Counted from the stretch's first letter, positions 26,864-36,400 are shown. The stretch: 64,000 bases of DNA from Tissierella sp. MB52-C2 (GCF_030931715.1 NZ_CP133261.1:3636643-3700642); one strand, 5' to 3'. Notes: generated from the sequence alone by a model not told the origin. Translations and numbers: made by a program.

Positions 26864-27383
26864 GTGAATAAGATGTTAGAATTACAAGAAAACATTGAAC
26901 TTGAAAAGTTTTTTGAACTATTGGAGTTATGTTTTGAAGTGTCCACATATTTTTGATTTACAGAAAATCCACTTGAGAAATATGAAAAATCAATAAATCA
27001 TGCTAACTTTCTAAAAGCACTTGAACCTTTTCTTATAAAAACAATAAAAACGACCCATTGGCATCGTTATTATACTATAGAGAAGAATAAAAAAACAATA
27101 CATATATATAAAGCTAATAAAAAAGCTAAAGAAATAATTAAAAATAATTTCGATAACTTATTTTTAGAGGAACGAGTTAATGGAAAACTTACTAGTATCA
27201 AAGACTTGCCAGAGGATGTATGTTTTTTTATTAATAATAAATTGTTATTAGGAACTGTTTCACATGAATATATTTGTACAGCATATCTTTTTTCTTCCAA
27301 CTATATATAAAAAAATAAAGAAATTAGGCAAATGGAGACGCAAGAAATATTCAGATGAAGAGCAAATAATACTAGATTTATAA
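26864..27383 (+). pseudogene. Decayed paralogue of the immunity-like gene at 25946
   Basis: A GTG start with AAAGGAG ahead opens MNKMLELQENIELEKFFELL and hits an in-frame TGA at 26954. The same frame resumes as FTENPLEKYEKSINHANFLK, with ALEPFLIKTIK, LPEDVCFFINNKLLLG and TVSHEY clearly paralogous to the upstream gene. Near a T run at about 27285 the frame shifts by one and continues to YKKIKKLGKWRRKKYSDEEQ and a stop at 27381. Two lesions make it non-functional. Confidence 0.75.
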
Positions 27384-27458
27384 ATAAAAGTATTAAGTAT
27401 ATTCTAGAATTATGGTAATAAGCCATTTGAAGGACAAAGATATTAGGGTGGCGTTAAA

Positions 27459-27839
27459 ATGTATACTAAATTTAATGAGAATTATAAATTAGAGAAATGG
27501 TATCCTGCTAAGTATAGTGATCTATGCTCTATGCATGATATTAGGTCTATAAAAGATTTAATAGAAGGATTATTTATAGAGTTAGTATCGGATTCAATTG
27601 TAGACTCGGAGAATGAAAAATATGAAACCATATATATATATTGGCCAGGGAATTACGTATCTTATATGGTTAGTGAAAGTGGAGCAAGAAATTTAATAAG
27701 TTTAGATGAAAATAATCATAGATGGACATTTTTTAAGATCATGGACTCTAAATATGTAGATTTTATAGCACCTTATGAACCACAAATACTGGATTCAAGT
27801 AAAAAACCTATAGCAGGAGAAAAAGACTGGGAAGAATAA
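27459..27839 (+). CDS. Small hypothetical protein of the toxin/immunity island
   Basis: 126 residues, acidic, soluble, opening MYTKFNENYKLEKWYPAKYS with an AGGGTGGCG ribosome site. It has no known motif and no signal peptide. Aromatic-rich beta-like stretches (IYIYWPGNYVSYMV) suggest a compact fold. Position within the array suggests an immunity role, unproven. Confidence 0.5.
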   Translation: MYTKFNENYKLEKWYPAKYSDLCSMHDIRSIKDLIEGLFIELVSDSIVDSENEKYETIYIYWPGNYVSYMVSESGARNLISLDENNHRWTFFKIMDSKYVDFIAPYEPQILDSSKKPIAGEKDWEE

Positions 27840-27878
27840 TAAATATTAAATAAAATATTGTTATAGGAGGAATTGATT

Positions 27879-28310
27879 CTGAAAAATAAAAAGTTTGATG
27901 AATATGGTCATTATATTGATGAAGAAGGTAATGTAATTGATGAGACTGGCAGAGTTTGGGAAAAAGAGGATAGCTGGTATAGAATTGGTTTATTTGAATT
28001 GAATTGTGGGATTATGGGGGATGATGAAACTGAAGTGCCTTCCTTTTGCAAATATGGTAGAGGGAAACCAGGAGATTATTGTTTGGAAAACTCATGTACT
28101 CATCTTTTAACTTGTACAGTTCCATTTACCTTAGCATATACAAATAAGTATGGATATATGAATTGTGATGCAGGGTTTCCAGAAGGAATTTATTTTGAAG
28201 ACGAGATAGATGAAAGAACAAAAAAATTACTTAGTATTTGGGAAGAACTTTGTCATAAGAAAATAGATGAAGCTGAAAAGGAATATAGTGACAAAGTAAA
28301 GCCTCTTTAA
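27879..28310 (+). CDS. Cys-rich hypothetical protein with a non-ATG start
   Basis: AGGAGG at 27865-27870 is eight bases from CTG 27879 (giving MKNKKFDEYGHYID) but only two from TTG 27873, so CTG is the likelier start; an ATG-to-CTG change is plausible. The 143-residue product begins with an EYGHYIDEEGNVIDETGRV repeat-like beta hairpin and has six Cys in its middle (FCKYGRGKPGDYCLENSC, HLLTC, MNCDAG), suggesting metal binding. Soluble. Function unknown. Confidence 0.55.
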   Translation: MKNKKFDEYGHYIDEEGNVIDETGRVWEKEDSWYRIGLFELNCGIMGDDETEVPSFCKYGRGKPGDYCLENSCTHLLTCTVPFTLAYTNKYGYMNCDAGFPEGIYFEDEIDERTKKLLSIWEELCHKKIDEAEKEYSDKVKPL

Positions 28311-28346
28311 ATTATTTTGAAGAAGAAAATCAAAGGAGTTTTATTA

Positions 28347-28706
28347 ATGACTATGGATCAAAACATTATAAACTTTATAATAAGAAAAATTAGTGTTATT
28401 ATATATGTATTTTATCGTTTTTATAATATTATAAAAACGATAAAATACGAAAAAACTATTACTAGTTTAACTAAGTTATTTCAACCTATTGTATTTCTAT
28501 TTTTAGTTTTTTCCTATACACATCATTTTAACCTTGATTTGTTCGATAAAACAGTTATATTTATCGTATTTCCTATACTTTTTTTAGCTGAATCATTTTT
28601 GTTTTTTAAAGGTAAAAAAGATAAGAATTTAAAAGAAAAAGTAATATATATAATAATTTTAATTTCTTTTTTATTAACAGAATTACTATATATACTTAAA
28701 TATTAA
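28347..28706 (+). CDS. Small membrane protein
   Basis: 119 residues from ATG 28347, preceded by AAAGGAG; an upstream TTG in frame has no site. Three hydrophobic helices are visible (about 42-60, 68-87, 97-117), separated by a KGKKDKNLKEK loop. No family recognised. Last gene of the island before a terminator. Confidence 0.55.
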   Translation: MTMDQNIINFIIRKISVIIYVFYRFYNIIKTIKYEKTITSLTKLFQPIVFLFLVFSYTHHFNLDLFDKTVIFIVFPILFLAESFLFFKGKKDKNLKEKVIYIIILISFLLTELLYILKY

Positions 28707-28802
28707 ATTGATATATAGAATATAGCTGAGGCTATTAGATTTAACTAAGGGGAGCTTGGATGATTTTATTATAGAAAATTAAATAATGCTACTATATACT
28801 GG

Positions 28803-28828
28803 AGGACCTCTTATATGGAGGTTCTTTT
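28803..28828 (+). terminator. Terminator closing the toxin/immunity island
   Basis: Stem AGGACCTC / GAGGTTCT around a six-base loop, followed by TTTT. Confidence 0.65.
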
Positions 28829-28920
28829 CATGATTGCTAACTTAATATCACAATATTGAAAGTAATGTAAATGTTGTATATAATTATACTAGAATAGTTC
28901 ATATGAATAGGAGGTCTCCG

Positions 28921-29946
28921 ATGATTTACGTAATAAATAACAGCAATGACCCATTCTTTAACCATGCTGCAGAAGAATATCTAATGAATAATTTTGATGA
29001 AGAGGTCTTTATGTTATGGATAAATAAGCCATCTATACTCATTGGTAAAAATCAAAATACCATATCTGAAATAAACTTAGACTACGTGAAAGAAAATGAT
29101 ATTACAGTAGTTAGAAGGTTATCGGGTGGTGGAACTGTTTACAATGATTTAGGTAATATGAATTTTACTTTTATTACTTATAGAAGTTCTTCAGACACTA
29201 AGGTTAAAAATGGATTTGAAAAATTTGCATTACCAGTAATAAATGCATTGAAGTCTTTAGGAGCAAATGCAGAATTTACAGGAAGAAACGACATAGTAAT
29301 AGATGGAAAAAAGTTTTCTGGAAATGCACAATATTTTCAGAAAGACAAATTGCTTCATCATGGAACACTATTATATGATTGCGATATGTCGAAATTATCC
29401 TTAGCACTTAAAAGTAAACCCATAAAATTTGTGGACAAGTCAGTTAAATCAGTGGGAGCTAGGGTAACTAATATTGTAGACCATGTAAAAGAGGAAATGA
29501 GTTTACTAGAATTTAGAGAGTACTTAAAAAACTATGTAATAAATACCCATGGTATAGAAACCATATATGAATTTAATGAAAAAGACTTAGAGGAAATCAA
29601 TAAAATAGTTAAGGATAGGTTTGAAACTTGGGAATGGAATTATGGAAAGAGTCCTAATTATAAATATACAAATTCTCGAAAGTATCCAAGTGGAGTAGTG
29701 GAATATCACTTAGAAGTAGAAAGTGGTCAAATAGAGAAAATTTCCATATATGGAGATTTTTTTGGAGAAAAGAATATTACAGAATTGGAAGAAAAGCTAA
29801 TTGGAAAAAAACACAATATAAATGATTTAGAACTTGTATTAAATACAATAAATATAAATGACTATATCCATGGACTATCAGCAAAGGAGTTTATTGAAGG
29901 ATTGTTGGATATAGAATTAGACATGGAGGTAACTAAATGCGATTAA
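28921..29946 (+). CDS. lplA: Lipoate-protein ligase A
   Basis: The ATG at 28921 follows AGGAGG by seven bases; an upstream in-frame start at 28903 is not supported. 341 residues with the BPL/LplA catalytic domain: NFMLWI-type opening, VRRLSGGGTVYND, the lysine loop IDGKKFSGNAQ and HHGTLLYDCD, plus a C-terminal accessory domain. It adenylates free lipoate and attaches it to lysines of E2 or GcvH proteins. It overlaps lipA by ten bases, so scavenging and synthesis of lipoyl groups are coupled. Confidence 0.94.
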   Translation: MIYVINNSNDPFFNHAAEEYLMNNFDEEVFMLWINKPSILIGKNQNTISEINLDYVKENDITVVRRLSGGGTVYNDLGNMNFTFITYRSSSDTKVKNGFEKFALPVINALKSLGANAEFTGRNDIVIDGKKFSGNAQYFQKDKLLHHGTLLYDCDMSKLSLALKSKPIKFVDKSVKSVGARVTNIVDHVKEEMSLLEFREYLKNYVINTHGIETIYEFNEKDLEEINKIVKDRFETWEWNYGKSPNYKYTNSRKYPSGVVEYHLEVESGQIEKISIYGDFFGEKNITELEEKLIGKKHNINDLELVLNTININDYIHGLSAKEFIEGLLDIELDMEVTKCD

Positions 29947-30779
29947 GAAAACCAGAATGGATTAGAGTGAAAATGCAGGGGGGAGATGTATCTAAGAAGG
30001 TAGACTCTTTATTGTCTGATCTTTCTTTAAATACAGTATGTGATGAGGCAAATTGTCCTAATAGAATGGAATGTTTTGCAAGAGGAACAGCTACTTTTAT
30101 GATACTAGGTAGAAATTGTACTAGAAATTGTACCTTCTGCAATGTAACCAGGGAAATGCCAGATAAGGTAAATTTGAAAGAACCAGAAAGTGTAGCTAAA
30201 GCTGTAGAGAAGCTTAATTTAAAGCATGCTGTTATTACATCTGTAACTAGAGATGATTTACCTGATCAAGGAGCTAATCAGTTTGCAAATGTTGTAAAAG
30301 AAATAAGAGAGAGAACACCAAAGGTGACTATTGAGTTACTTATACCAGATATGCAGGGTGAAAAAGAGTTAATAGACATTATTATAGATTCAGAGCCAAA
30401 TATATTAAATCATAATGTGGAAACAGTGCCAGAATTGTATGATGAAGTTAGACCAATGGCAATATTTGAGAGATCATTGGAATTACTTGATTATGTAAAG
30501 AAAAGAAAACCTAATATGAGAACTAAATCTGGCATGATGCTAGGCTTAGGTGAAACTAAGGAACAGGTAATAGATACATTTAAGAAACTCCGAGAAGTAG
30601 ATTGTGATATGTTGACATTAGGGCAATATCTCCAGCCTACTACATCACATATAGAAGTAGTAGAATATATTACACCAGAACAATTTGAGGAGTATAAAGA
30701 AATTGCTTTATCTATGGGTTTTGAGAGGGTAGCATCATCACCTCTTACTAGAAGTTCTTACTATGCAGAAGACTTTTAA
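29937..30779 (+). CDS. lipA: Lipoyl synthase
   Basis: 280 residues, normal LipA size. The auxiliary cluster Cys are in VCDEANCPNRMEC, the radical-SAM CxxxCxxC is CTRNCTFC, and the C-terminal RSSY supplies the serine ligand of the auxiliary cluster. It inserts two sulfurs into octanoyl groups on carrier proteins. The start overlaps the lplA stop region. Confidence 0.97.
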   Translation: MRLRKPEWIRVKMQGGDVSKKVDSLLSDLSLNTVCDEANCPNRMECFARGTATFMILGRNCTRNCTFCNVTREMPDKVNLKEPESVAKAVEKLNLKHAVITSVTRDDLPDQGANQFANVVKEIRERTPKVTIELLIPDMQGEKELIDIIIDSEPNILNHNVETVPELYDEVRPMAIFERSLELLDYVKKRKPNMRTKSGMMLGLGETKEQVIDTFKKLREVDCDMLTLGQYLQPTTSHIEVVEYITPEQFEEYKEIALSMGFERVASSPLTRSSYYAEDF

Positions 30780-30890
30780 TATATCTTAAAAAGTTTCTGT
30801 TAAAAACATCTTTTTCCATTAAAAAATATATTGCCAAAAATCCTTTTTAAGAGTAAAATATTTTTGTCACAAATTAGAAGGGATGGTATG

Positions 30891-31694
30891 ATGAGAATAG
30901 TTACATTTAATCCTTTTAGGACATTGGGTATGCCTAATGTTACCTATATTAAACCAGAAAATATGTTGATGGAAATAGACAAAATTAAAGAAGCAGATTA
31001 TATCCTATTTCCTGAATATTGGCAGATAAATACTTTAGTATATGGTTTAAAGAAAAAGATATTTCCAAACATCAGTACTTATCAATTGGGACATAATAAA
31101 ATTGAGACTACTAGAGTATTACAAGCTATATTTCCTAAAAATATACCCTATACTCAAATAATTAGCAGAGATCGTGTAAATATAGAGACTATAGAGGAAG
31201 AATTTAGTTATCCATTAGTAGCTAAGGAAATAAAAAGTTCCATGGGGAGAGGGGTTTTCTTAGTAGAAAATAGACGAGAATTGAAATCTTATATAGAAAC
31301 TAATGAATCCCTATATATCCAAGAAAAGCTTCCCATAGACAGGGATCTTAGAATAGTATATGTGGGAAACAAAGTGATAGGTGCTTATTGGAGAATTGCA
31401 GGAGAAGGGCAATTTCATAACAATATAGCAAAAGGTGGATCCTATGATTATGACAATATACCGAGAGAAGCCATTGAACTAGTAGAAAAGGTAGCAGAAG
31501 AATTAAATATAAATCATGCAGGATTTGATGTTGCAGTAGTAGATGATGGATTATATATATTGGAATATAATGTAATGTTTGGTAATGAAGGTCTAAGGAA
31601 TATAGGTATTCCGGTAGAAAAATATATCTATGAATATATTACTTCAGACCCTGATTTTACACCTATTAATCCAACATTCCCAAGAGCTTCTTAA
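30891..31694 (+). CDS. RimK-like ATP-grasp ligase
   Basis: Start MRIVTFNPFRTLG at 30891 with AAGGGA ahead; the adjacent ATG at 30888 is also possible. 267 residues: an N-terminal pre-ATP-grasp domain, then the ATP-grasp core with VAKEIKSSMGRGVFLV, YIQEKL, DLRIVYVGNKVIGAYWR and the metal-binding ILEYNVMFGNEG. RimK relatives join amino acids to carboxylates (for example glutamate tails or peptide ligation). It directly follows lipA and precedes a terminator. Substrate unknown. Confidence 0.78.
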   Translation: MRIVTFNPFRTLGMPNVTYIKPENMLMEIDKIKEADYILFPEYWQINTLVYGLKKKIFPNISTYQLGHNKIETTRVLQAIFPKNIPYTQIISRDRVNIETIEEEFSYPLVAKEIKSSMGRGVFLVENRRELKSYIETNESLYIQEKLPIDRDLRIVYVGNKVIGAYWRIAGEGQFHNNIAKGGSYDYDNIPREAIELVEKVAEELNINHAGFDVAVVDDGLYILEYNVMFGNEGLRNIGIPVEKYIYEYITSDPDFTPINPTFPRAS

Positions 31695-31713
31695 TAAACA
31701 AGAAGCTCTTTTT
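31682..31713 (+). terminator. Terminator after lplA-lipA-ligase unit
   Basis: AAGAGCTTCTT / AAGAAGCTCTT stem followed by TTTT, overlapping the ligase stop codon. Confidence 0.85.
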
Positions 31714-31797
31714 ACATTATTTGGAACAAACCTAATATCTTTACAATAGGTATAAAATAAGATAGAATCTAAGCTATCTAATGTAAAGGTGATAAAT

Positions 31798-32718
31798 ATG
31801 GAAAACAAATATAAAGAAAAAATATACTTTGATAGTGAACAAGAGAGAAAGATACTGTCTACAGCAATAGAACAATCTTCAGTTGTTATACTTATTACAG
31901 ATATAGAAGGTAATATTATATATGTAAATTCAGCCTTTGAAAAAATTACAGGTTATTCTAGGGAAGATGCCATGGGGAAAACCCCAAGGATTTTAAAATC
32001 GGGACTTACTTCTCCAGAGATATATGAAAAGATGTGGTTTACCATATCCAATGGTGGTACTTGGAATGGTGAGCAAATAAACAAAAGAAAAGATGGCAGC
32101 TTATATTATGAGGATTCTAGAATTACTCCAATATACAATAAAGAAGGAAAACTTACTTACTATTTAGCAGTAAAGCATGATATAACAGAAAGAAAGTTAC
32201 TAGAGACTAAGTTAAAAGAAATTGCCATAAGGGATCCATTGACTAATACATATAATAGGTGGTATTTGATGGAGAGATTTCACCAGATTATAGATAATTA
32301 TAAGAGAGTTAAAAATCCTTTTTCTCTAGTTATATTGGATATTGATTTCTTTAAAGAAATCAATGATTCCTATGGACATCAGGCAGGAGATTATATACTA
32401 ACTAATTTTGCAAATATTGTAAATCAAAATATAAGGTCCTATGATATATTTGGTAGATATGGGGGGGAAGAATTTATTCTATTATTGCCAGATACAGATA
32501 AGGAAAATGCATATATACTAGTTAAGAGAATACTAAATATAATTCGAAATAAGCCCTTTATCTATGAAGATATAAGTATAAAGCTTACATTTAGTTCTGG
32601 TATTATAGAATCTAGTGAAATAAGCTTAGACAAGATAAGTATGGATGAGTTAATAAAAATAGCAGATAGTAGGCTATATGAAGCTAAACAGACTGGAAGA
32701 AATAAAATAGTAATATAA
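31798..32718 (+). CDS. PAS-GGDEF diguanylate cyclase
   Basis: 306 residues from ATG 31798 (AAAGGTGAT ahead). PAS domain with PAC at about 15-140 (LITDIEGNIIYVNSAFEKIT ... KHDITERK), then a GGDEF domain (145-306) with the active GRYGGEEF loop. An RxxD I-site (RSYD) stands five residues before GGEEF, so product inhibition by c-di-GMP is expected. No membrane segment, so the PAS domain senses a cytosolic signal. Makes c-di-GMP from two GTP. Monocistronic. Confidence 0.93.
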   Translation: MENKYKEKIYFDSEQERKILSTAIEQSSVVILITDIEGNIIYVNSAFEKITGYSREDAMGKTPRILKSGLTSPEIYEKMWFTISNGGTWNGEQINKRKDGSLYYEDSRITPIYNKEGKLTYYLAVKHDITERKLLETKLKEIAIRDPLTNTYNRWYLMERFHQIIDNYKRVKNPFSLVILDIDFFKEINDSYGHQAGDYILTNFANIVNQNIRSYDIFGRYGGEEFILLLPDTDKENAYILVKRILNIIRNKPFIYEDISIKLTFSSGIIESSEISLDKISMDELIKIADSRLYEAKQTGRNKIVI

Positions 32719-32760
32719 AGAAAGATACTTATAGTATTAATACTATAAGTATCTTTCTTT
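32717..32760 (+). terminator. Strong terminator after the diguanylate cyclase
   Basis: Arms of about 20 bases (AAGAAAGATACTTATAGTA and complement) with a T run; the stop codon adjoins the left arm. Confidence 0.88.
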
Positions 32761-32936
32761 ATAGGGAATAGGAAAGTTCTCTTTTTTTATAAATGAAAAG
32801 TCATATATGAAACTCAATTTGCCACTATATAATGATAGTGTTTTACTGGAGTAAGGTAATCGTTTTTGATATAATTAATGTATAATTGTTATGGTTTTGA
32901 TATTTATAAATTAATTATATAAAGGTGGTCATTCTA

Positions 32937-34904
32937 GTGCAGAGTAGGTTAGATCCTGTTATTTTATTACTAGCCATATTATTAGTTATTAGTTCAAAAT
33001 CATTATGTATTAATGATGATGAAATCATAATAATTGGTGGTGAAAAGAATTATCCACCATTTGAATATTTAGATGAAGACGGTGAGTATAGAGGTTTTAA
33101 CGTAGACTTGATGAAGGCTTTATCATTAGAGGTAGGTGTAGAAATAAAATTAGTTCCTATGGATTGGGTAGACGCCCATGTTGCTTTACAGAATGGGAGT
33201 ATCGATGCAATACAAGGAATGAATTACAATGATGCTAGACTGGCCATGTATGACTTTTCTAATGAGTACTTAAAGAATTCATTAGTCTGTTTTGTCAGAA
33301 AAGATGAAACTAAAATATTGGGAGTAGATAGTTTAATAGGGCGTAGAGTCGCTGTTCAAAGAAGCGATTTTGCTGCATATGCATTGGCAGATAAAGGAGA
33401 AATAGAAGTTGTATTTTTTTCAGATTTAGATATTGCCTTTGAAAAGCTTATTAAAGGTGAAGTTGATGCTGTAGTAGGAAATAAACTTACAGGATTATAC
33501 ATAATTCAAAAGAATAGAAGTGTTGATTTAATAAAGACTGTAGGAAATGATATTAGCTTTACATCATATGGTATGGCCTTTAAGAAAGGAAATAATCAAT
33601 TGATGAATGAGTTTAATCAAGCTTTGGAAAGTTTAAAGAAGAAAGGTACATATTATAATATATATGAAAAGTGGTTTGGTAAGGAAATTAAACCAGCTTG
33701 GAAGGGTCTTTTGAATTTACTCTATATCCTATTATTTATTATTATCATAGTCATTTTAATAAATCTATTTTTTATTAGGATTAATAGTATTTTAAAGAAA
33801 GAAGTGGAATTAAGAACTATTAATTTAAATGAAGCGAATGAGGAATTAAATAAAAAGCAGCAGATTATAAAAGAAAGTAATCGATATAAAGAGCAGATAT
33901 TAAATGGTATTGGAAATGGACTTATAACCTTCGATAAAGAGGGAATTATTACAACTTTAAACAAAAGCTGTGAAAATTTGTTGAATATTAACAGTGAAGA
34001 ATTTATTGGTATGAGGTATGATGAAGTTGATTTGGAAAGATATATTCATATTAATCACTTGAAAGAATGTCTGAGATATGAAAAACAATTTAATATTGAA
34101 GAAAAAAGGTATTATCAAGGTAATAAGGAAAATATATTATCATATATTTTAAGACCATTATTTGATTTAAATAATGAAAATATTGGAGCTGTGGTTACAT
34201 TCAATGACATAACTGAAATAAGTATATTGAGAAGAAAACTTGCGGAAAACGACAAAATGAATTCACTAGGAACCCTGATATCTGGAATATCTCACGAAAT
34301 CAGGAATCCTCTTACATCCATTAAGGCTTATATCGATCTTTTACCTAAAAAATACGATAATATAGAATTCAGAAAAAAGATAACAACTGAGATTCCTACT
34401 GAAATAGAAAGATTAAATGAACTATTAACAGATTTAATAGATTATTCAAGGCCTAAAAAATTCAAGAAAGAAAACTTCGATTTAATACATTTAGTAAATC
34501 AAACTATTGATATTTTCATATCTGAGATGGAAAGCCAAGGAATTGATATTAATTATTTAATTGAAGATGAGGTGATATTATATGGAGACAAGCAACAAAT
34601 TAAACAAATAATAGTAAATATCCTAAAGAATAGCATGGAGGCAGTTAATTTCAATGGTAAAATTGTAATCGATGTAGAGGACACAGAGGAACAAGCTATT
34701 TTGAGTATATTAGATAATGGTCAAGGGATTATGGAGGAGGATTTAAATAATATACTTAATCCTTTCTTTACAACTAAGGATAATGGAACTGGTTTAGGAT
34801 TAGCATTATGCTATCAATATGCTAAAGATAACAATACAAATATTAAGATTAACAGTAAATATGGAGAGTGGACAAAGATAGATCTGGTATTCACTAAATC
34901 ATAA
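32937..34904 (+). CDS. Sensor histidine kinase with solute-binding sensor domain and PAS
   Basis: GTG 32937 is chosen because AAAGGTGGT lies ahead; the GTG 12 bases upstream is inside that site. 655 residues: signal/anchor helix, extracellular SBP_bac_3 domain (about 28-250; GGEKNYPPFEYLDEDG opening), membrane helix 255-280, coiled coil, PAS (315-430), HisKA with GISHEIRNPLTSIKAY (about 440) and HATPase (DNGQGI, GTGLGLALC). It should read an external ligand through its binding-protein-like domain and signal to the NtrC-type regulator encoded next. Confidence 0.93.
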   Translation: MQSRLDPVILLLAILLVISSKSLCINDDEIIIIGGEKNYPPFEYLDEDGEYRGFNVDLMKALSLEVGVEIKLVPMDWVDAHVALQNGSIDAIQGMNYNDARLAMYDFSNEYLKNSLVCFVRKDETKILGVDSLIGRRVAVQRSDFAAYALADKGEIEVVFFSDLDIAFEKLIKGEVDAVVGNKLTGLYIIQKNRSVDLIKTVGNDISFTSYGMAFKKGNNQLMNEFNQALESLKKKGTYYNIYEKWFGKEIKPAWKGLLNLLYILLFIIIIVILINLFFIRINSILKKEVELRTINLNEANEELNKKQQIIKESNRYKEQILNGIGNGLITFDKEGIITTLNKSCENLLNINSEEFIGMRYDEVDLERYIHINHLKECLRYEKQFNIEEKRYYQGNKENILSYILRPLFDLNNENIGAVVTFNDITEISILRRKLAENDKMNSLGTLISGISHEIRNPLTSIKAYIDLLPKKYDNIEFRKKITTEIPTEIERLNELLTDLIDYSRPKKFKKENFDLIHLVNQTIDIFISEMESQGIDINYLIEDEVILYGDKQQIKQIIVNILKNSMEAVNFNGKIVIDVEDTEEQAILSILDNGQGIMEEDLNNILNPFFTTKDNGTGLGLALCYQYAKDNNTNIKINSKYGEWTKIDLVFTKS

Positions 34905-34920
34905 TAATAGGAGAATTAAT

Positions 34921-36282
34921 ATGGAAAAAATATTGATTGTTGATGATGAAAAAAATATTTGTGATTCTTTAAAGTTTGCACTTGAAGACGATTACGAAGT
35001 ATTTACTACTCAAGACACTAGTCGAGTTATGGAAATATTATATGATGAAAATATAGATGTGGTACTATTGGATTTAAAAATAGGAAAGATAGATGGAATT
35101 ACAGTTTTAAAGGATATAAAGAGTAGGCTAAAGGATGTTCAAGTTATTGTAGTGACAGCATATGGGAGTATTGAATCTTCAATTAATGCAATGAAAGAAG
35201 GAGCATTTCATTATATTACTAAACCCATTGATATGGAAGAACTATACTTATATATCCAAAAATCTATAGAATATAAAAAATTAAATTATTCCTTAACAAA
35301 TCTTAGAAGTATATTGAAGGAAAGATATAGCTTTAAAGAAATCATAGGGAAATCTCATAATTTAAGATTATTTCTTAATAGAGTTGAAAAAGTAATAGAT
35401 ATAGATTCCACAGTTTTGATAACTGGTGAAAGTGGAACGGGAAAAGATTTAATTGCTAAGGCATTACATTTTCAGGGAAATAGAAAAGATGAAAATTTTA
35501 TAGTAGTAAACTGTGCAGCTATTCCTGAAAATCTTCTAGAAAGTGAATTGTTTGGATATGAAAAGGGAACATTCACTGGAGCCCACAAGAAAAAAATAGG
35601 AAAAATTCAGTTAGCTGACAAGGGGACATTATTTTTAGATGAAATAGCAGAAATGGATATTCAGCTTCAAGCTAAGATATTGAGAATTGTTGAAGATATG
35701 GAAATTACCCCCTTAGGAAGTAATAAGCCAATTAAAATCGATGTAAGAATAGTAGCTGCCACTAATAAATCTTTGGAGGAAGAAGTAAAAGCAGGAAGGT
35801 TTAGAGAGGATTTATTTTATAGACTTAATGTTATTAATCTAGAAGTACCACCATTGAGAGAGCGTAAAGGTGATATGCCTATTTTACTTAATTATTTTTT
35901 AAACAAGTATAATAATAAATTAAATAAAAATGTTTTGGGGTTTAGTAAGGATGTTATAGATATATTGGAAAAGTACAAATTTCCTGGAAATGTTAGAGAA
36001 TTAGAAAATTTAGTGGAGATGTTAATAGCACTGGCAGATAATGATATTATCTATAAAGAAAATTTGCCGAAAAAATATTGTTTTAATGATGATAATGATA
36101 GTGATCATAATCACGATTACATAAAAATTACCATAGGAACTGATTTAAAAGAAGTTGAAAAAGCTGTAATACTAAAAACTCTGGATTATTTTCATGGAAA
36201 TAGGCGTATGACAGCAGACATTCTTCGGATAAGTGAAAGAAATCTTCAATATAAAATAAAAGAATATAATAGTATAAAATAA
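34921..36282 (+). CDS. NtrC-family sigma-54-dependent response regulator
   Basis: 453 residues: receiver (1-120, phospho-Asp in VVLLDLKIGKIDG), AAA+ domain (about 140-370) with Walker A GESGTGKDL, the sigma-54 contact loop GTFTGA, Walker B TLFLDEIAEM and the R-finger RLNVINLEVPPLRER, and a C-terminal Fis-type helix-turn-helix (NRRMTADILRISERNLQYKI). GTFTGA is an accepted variant of GAFTGA. It is encoded 16 bases after its kinase and upstream of a perfect -24/-12 promoter, so the TRAP transporter is the evident target. Confidence 0.95.
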   Translation: MEKILIVDDEKNICDSLKFALEDDYEVFTTQDTSRVMEILYDENIDVVLLDLKIGKIDGITVLKDIKSRLKDVQVIVVTAYGSIESSINAMKEGAFHYITKPIDMEELYLYIQKSIEYKKLNYSLTNLRSILKERYSFKEIIGKSHNLRLFLNRVEKVIDIDSTVLITGESGTGKDLIAKALHFQGNRKDENFIVVNCAAIPENLLESELFGYEKGTFTGAHKKKIGKIQLADKGTLFLDEIAEMDIQLQAKILRIVEDMEITPLGSNKPIKIDVRIVAATNKSLEEEVKAGRFREDLFYRLNVINLEVPPLRERKGDMPILLNYFLNKYNNKLNKNVLGFSKDVIDILEKYKFPGNVRELENLVEMLIALADNDIIYKENLPKKYCFNDDNDSDHNHDYIKITIGTDLKEVEKAVILKTLDYFHGNRRMTADILRISERNLQYKIKEYNSIK

Positions 36283-36283
36283 G

Positions 36284-36332
36284 ATACTTCTGCAATTATT
36301 GCATCTAAATGCAATAATTGCAGAAGTATTTT
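36284..36332 (+). terminator. Terminator that may double as activator-binding site
   Basis: Perfect arms ATACTTCTGCAATTATTGCAT and complement around CTAA, ending in TTTT. Each arm also contains its own palindrome TGCAATTATTGCA / TGCAATAATTGCA. It lies about 80-125 bases before the predicted TRAP start point, the usual distance for an enhancer of an NtrC-type activator. Confidence 0.8.
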
Positions 36333-36385
36333 AAATTCCATATTTAATGAATGGGATTATTAGGCTATATTCTTAATATGCAATA

Positions 36386-36400
36386 TGGCATAAATGTTGC
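36386..36400 (+). promoter_or_regulatory. Sigma-54 (-24/-12) promoter of the TRAP operon
   Basis: TGGCATAAATGTTGC: GG and GC are separated by ten bases, exact to the RpoN consensus (TGGCAC-N5-TTGC). It lies about 69 bases before the DctP start, directly after the sigma-54 activator gene. Confidence 0.9.

Noticed and set aside
24220-28706. Toxin island as a prophage or integrated element
   Set aside because: No integrase, phage structural genes, attachment repeats or tRNA edges were seen.
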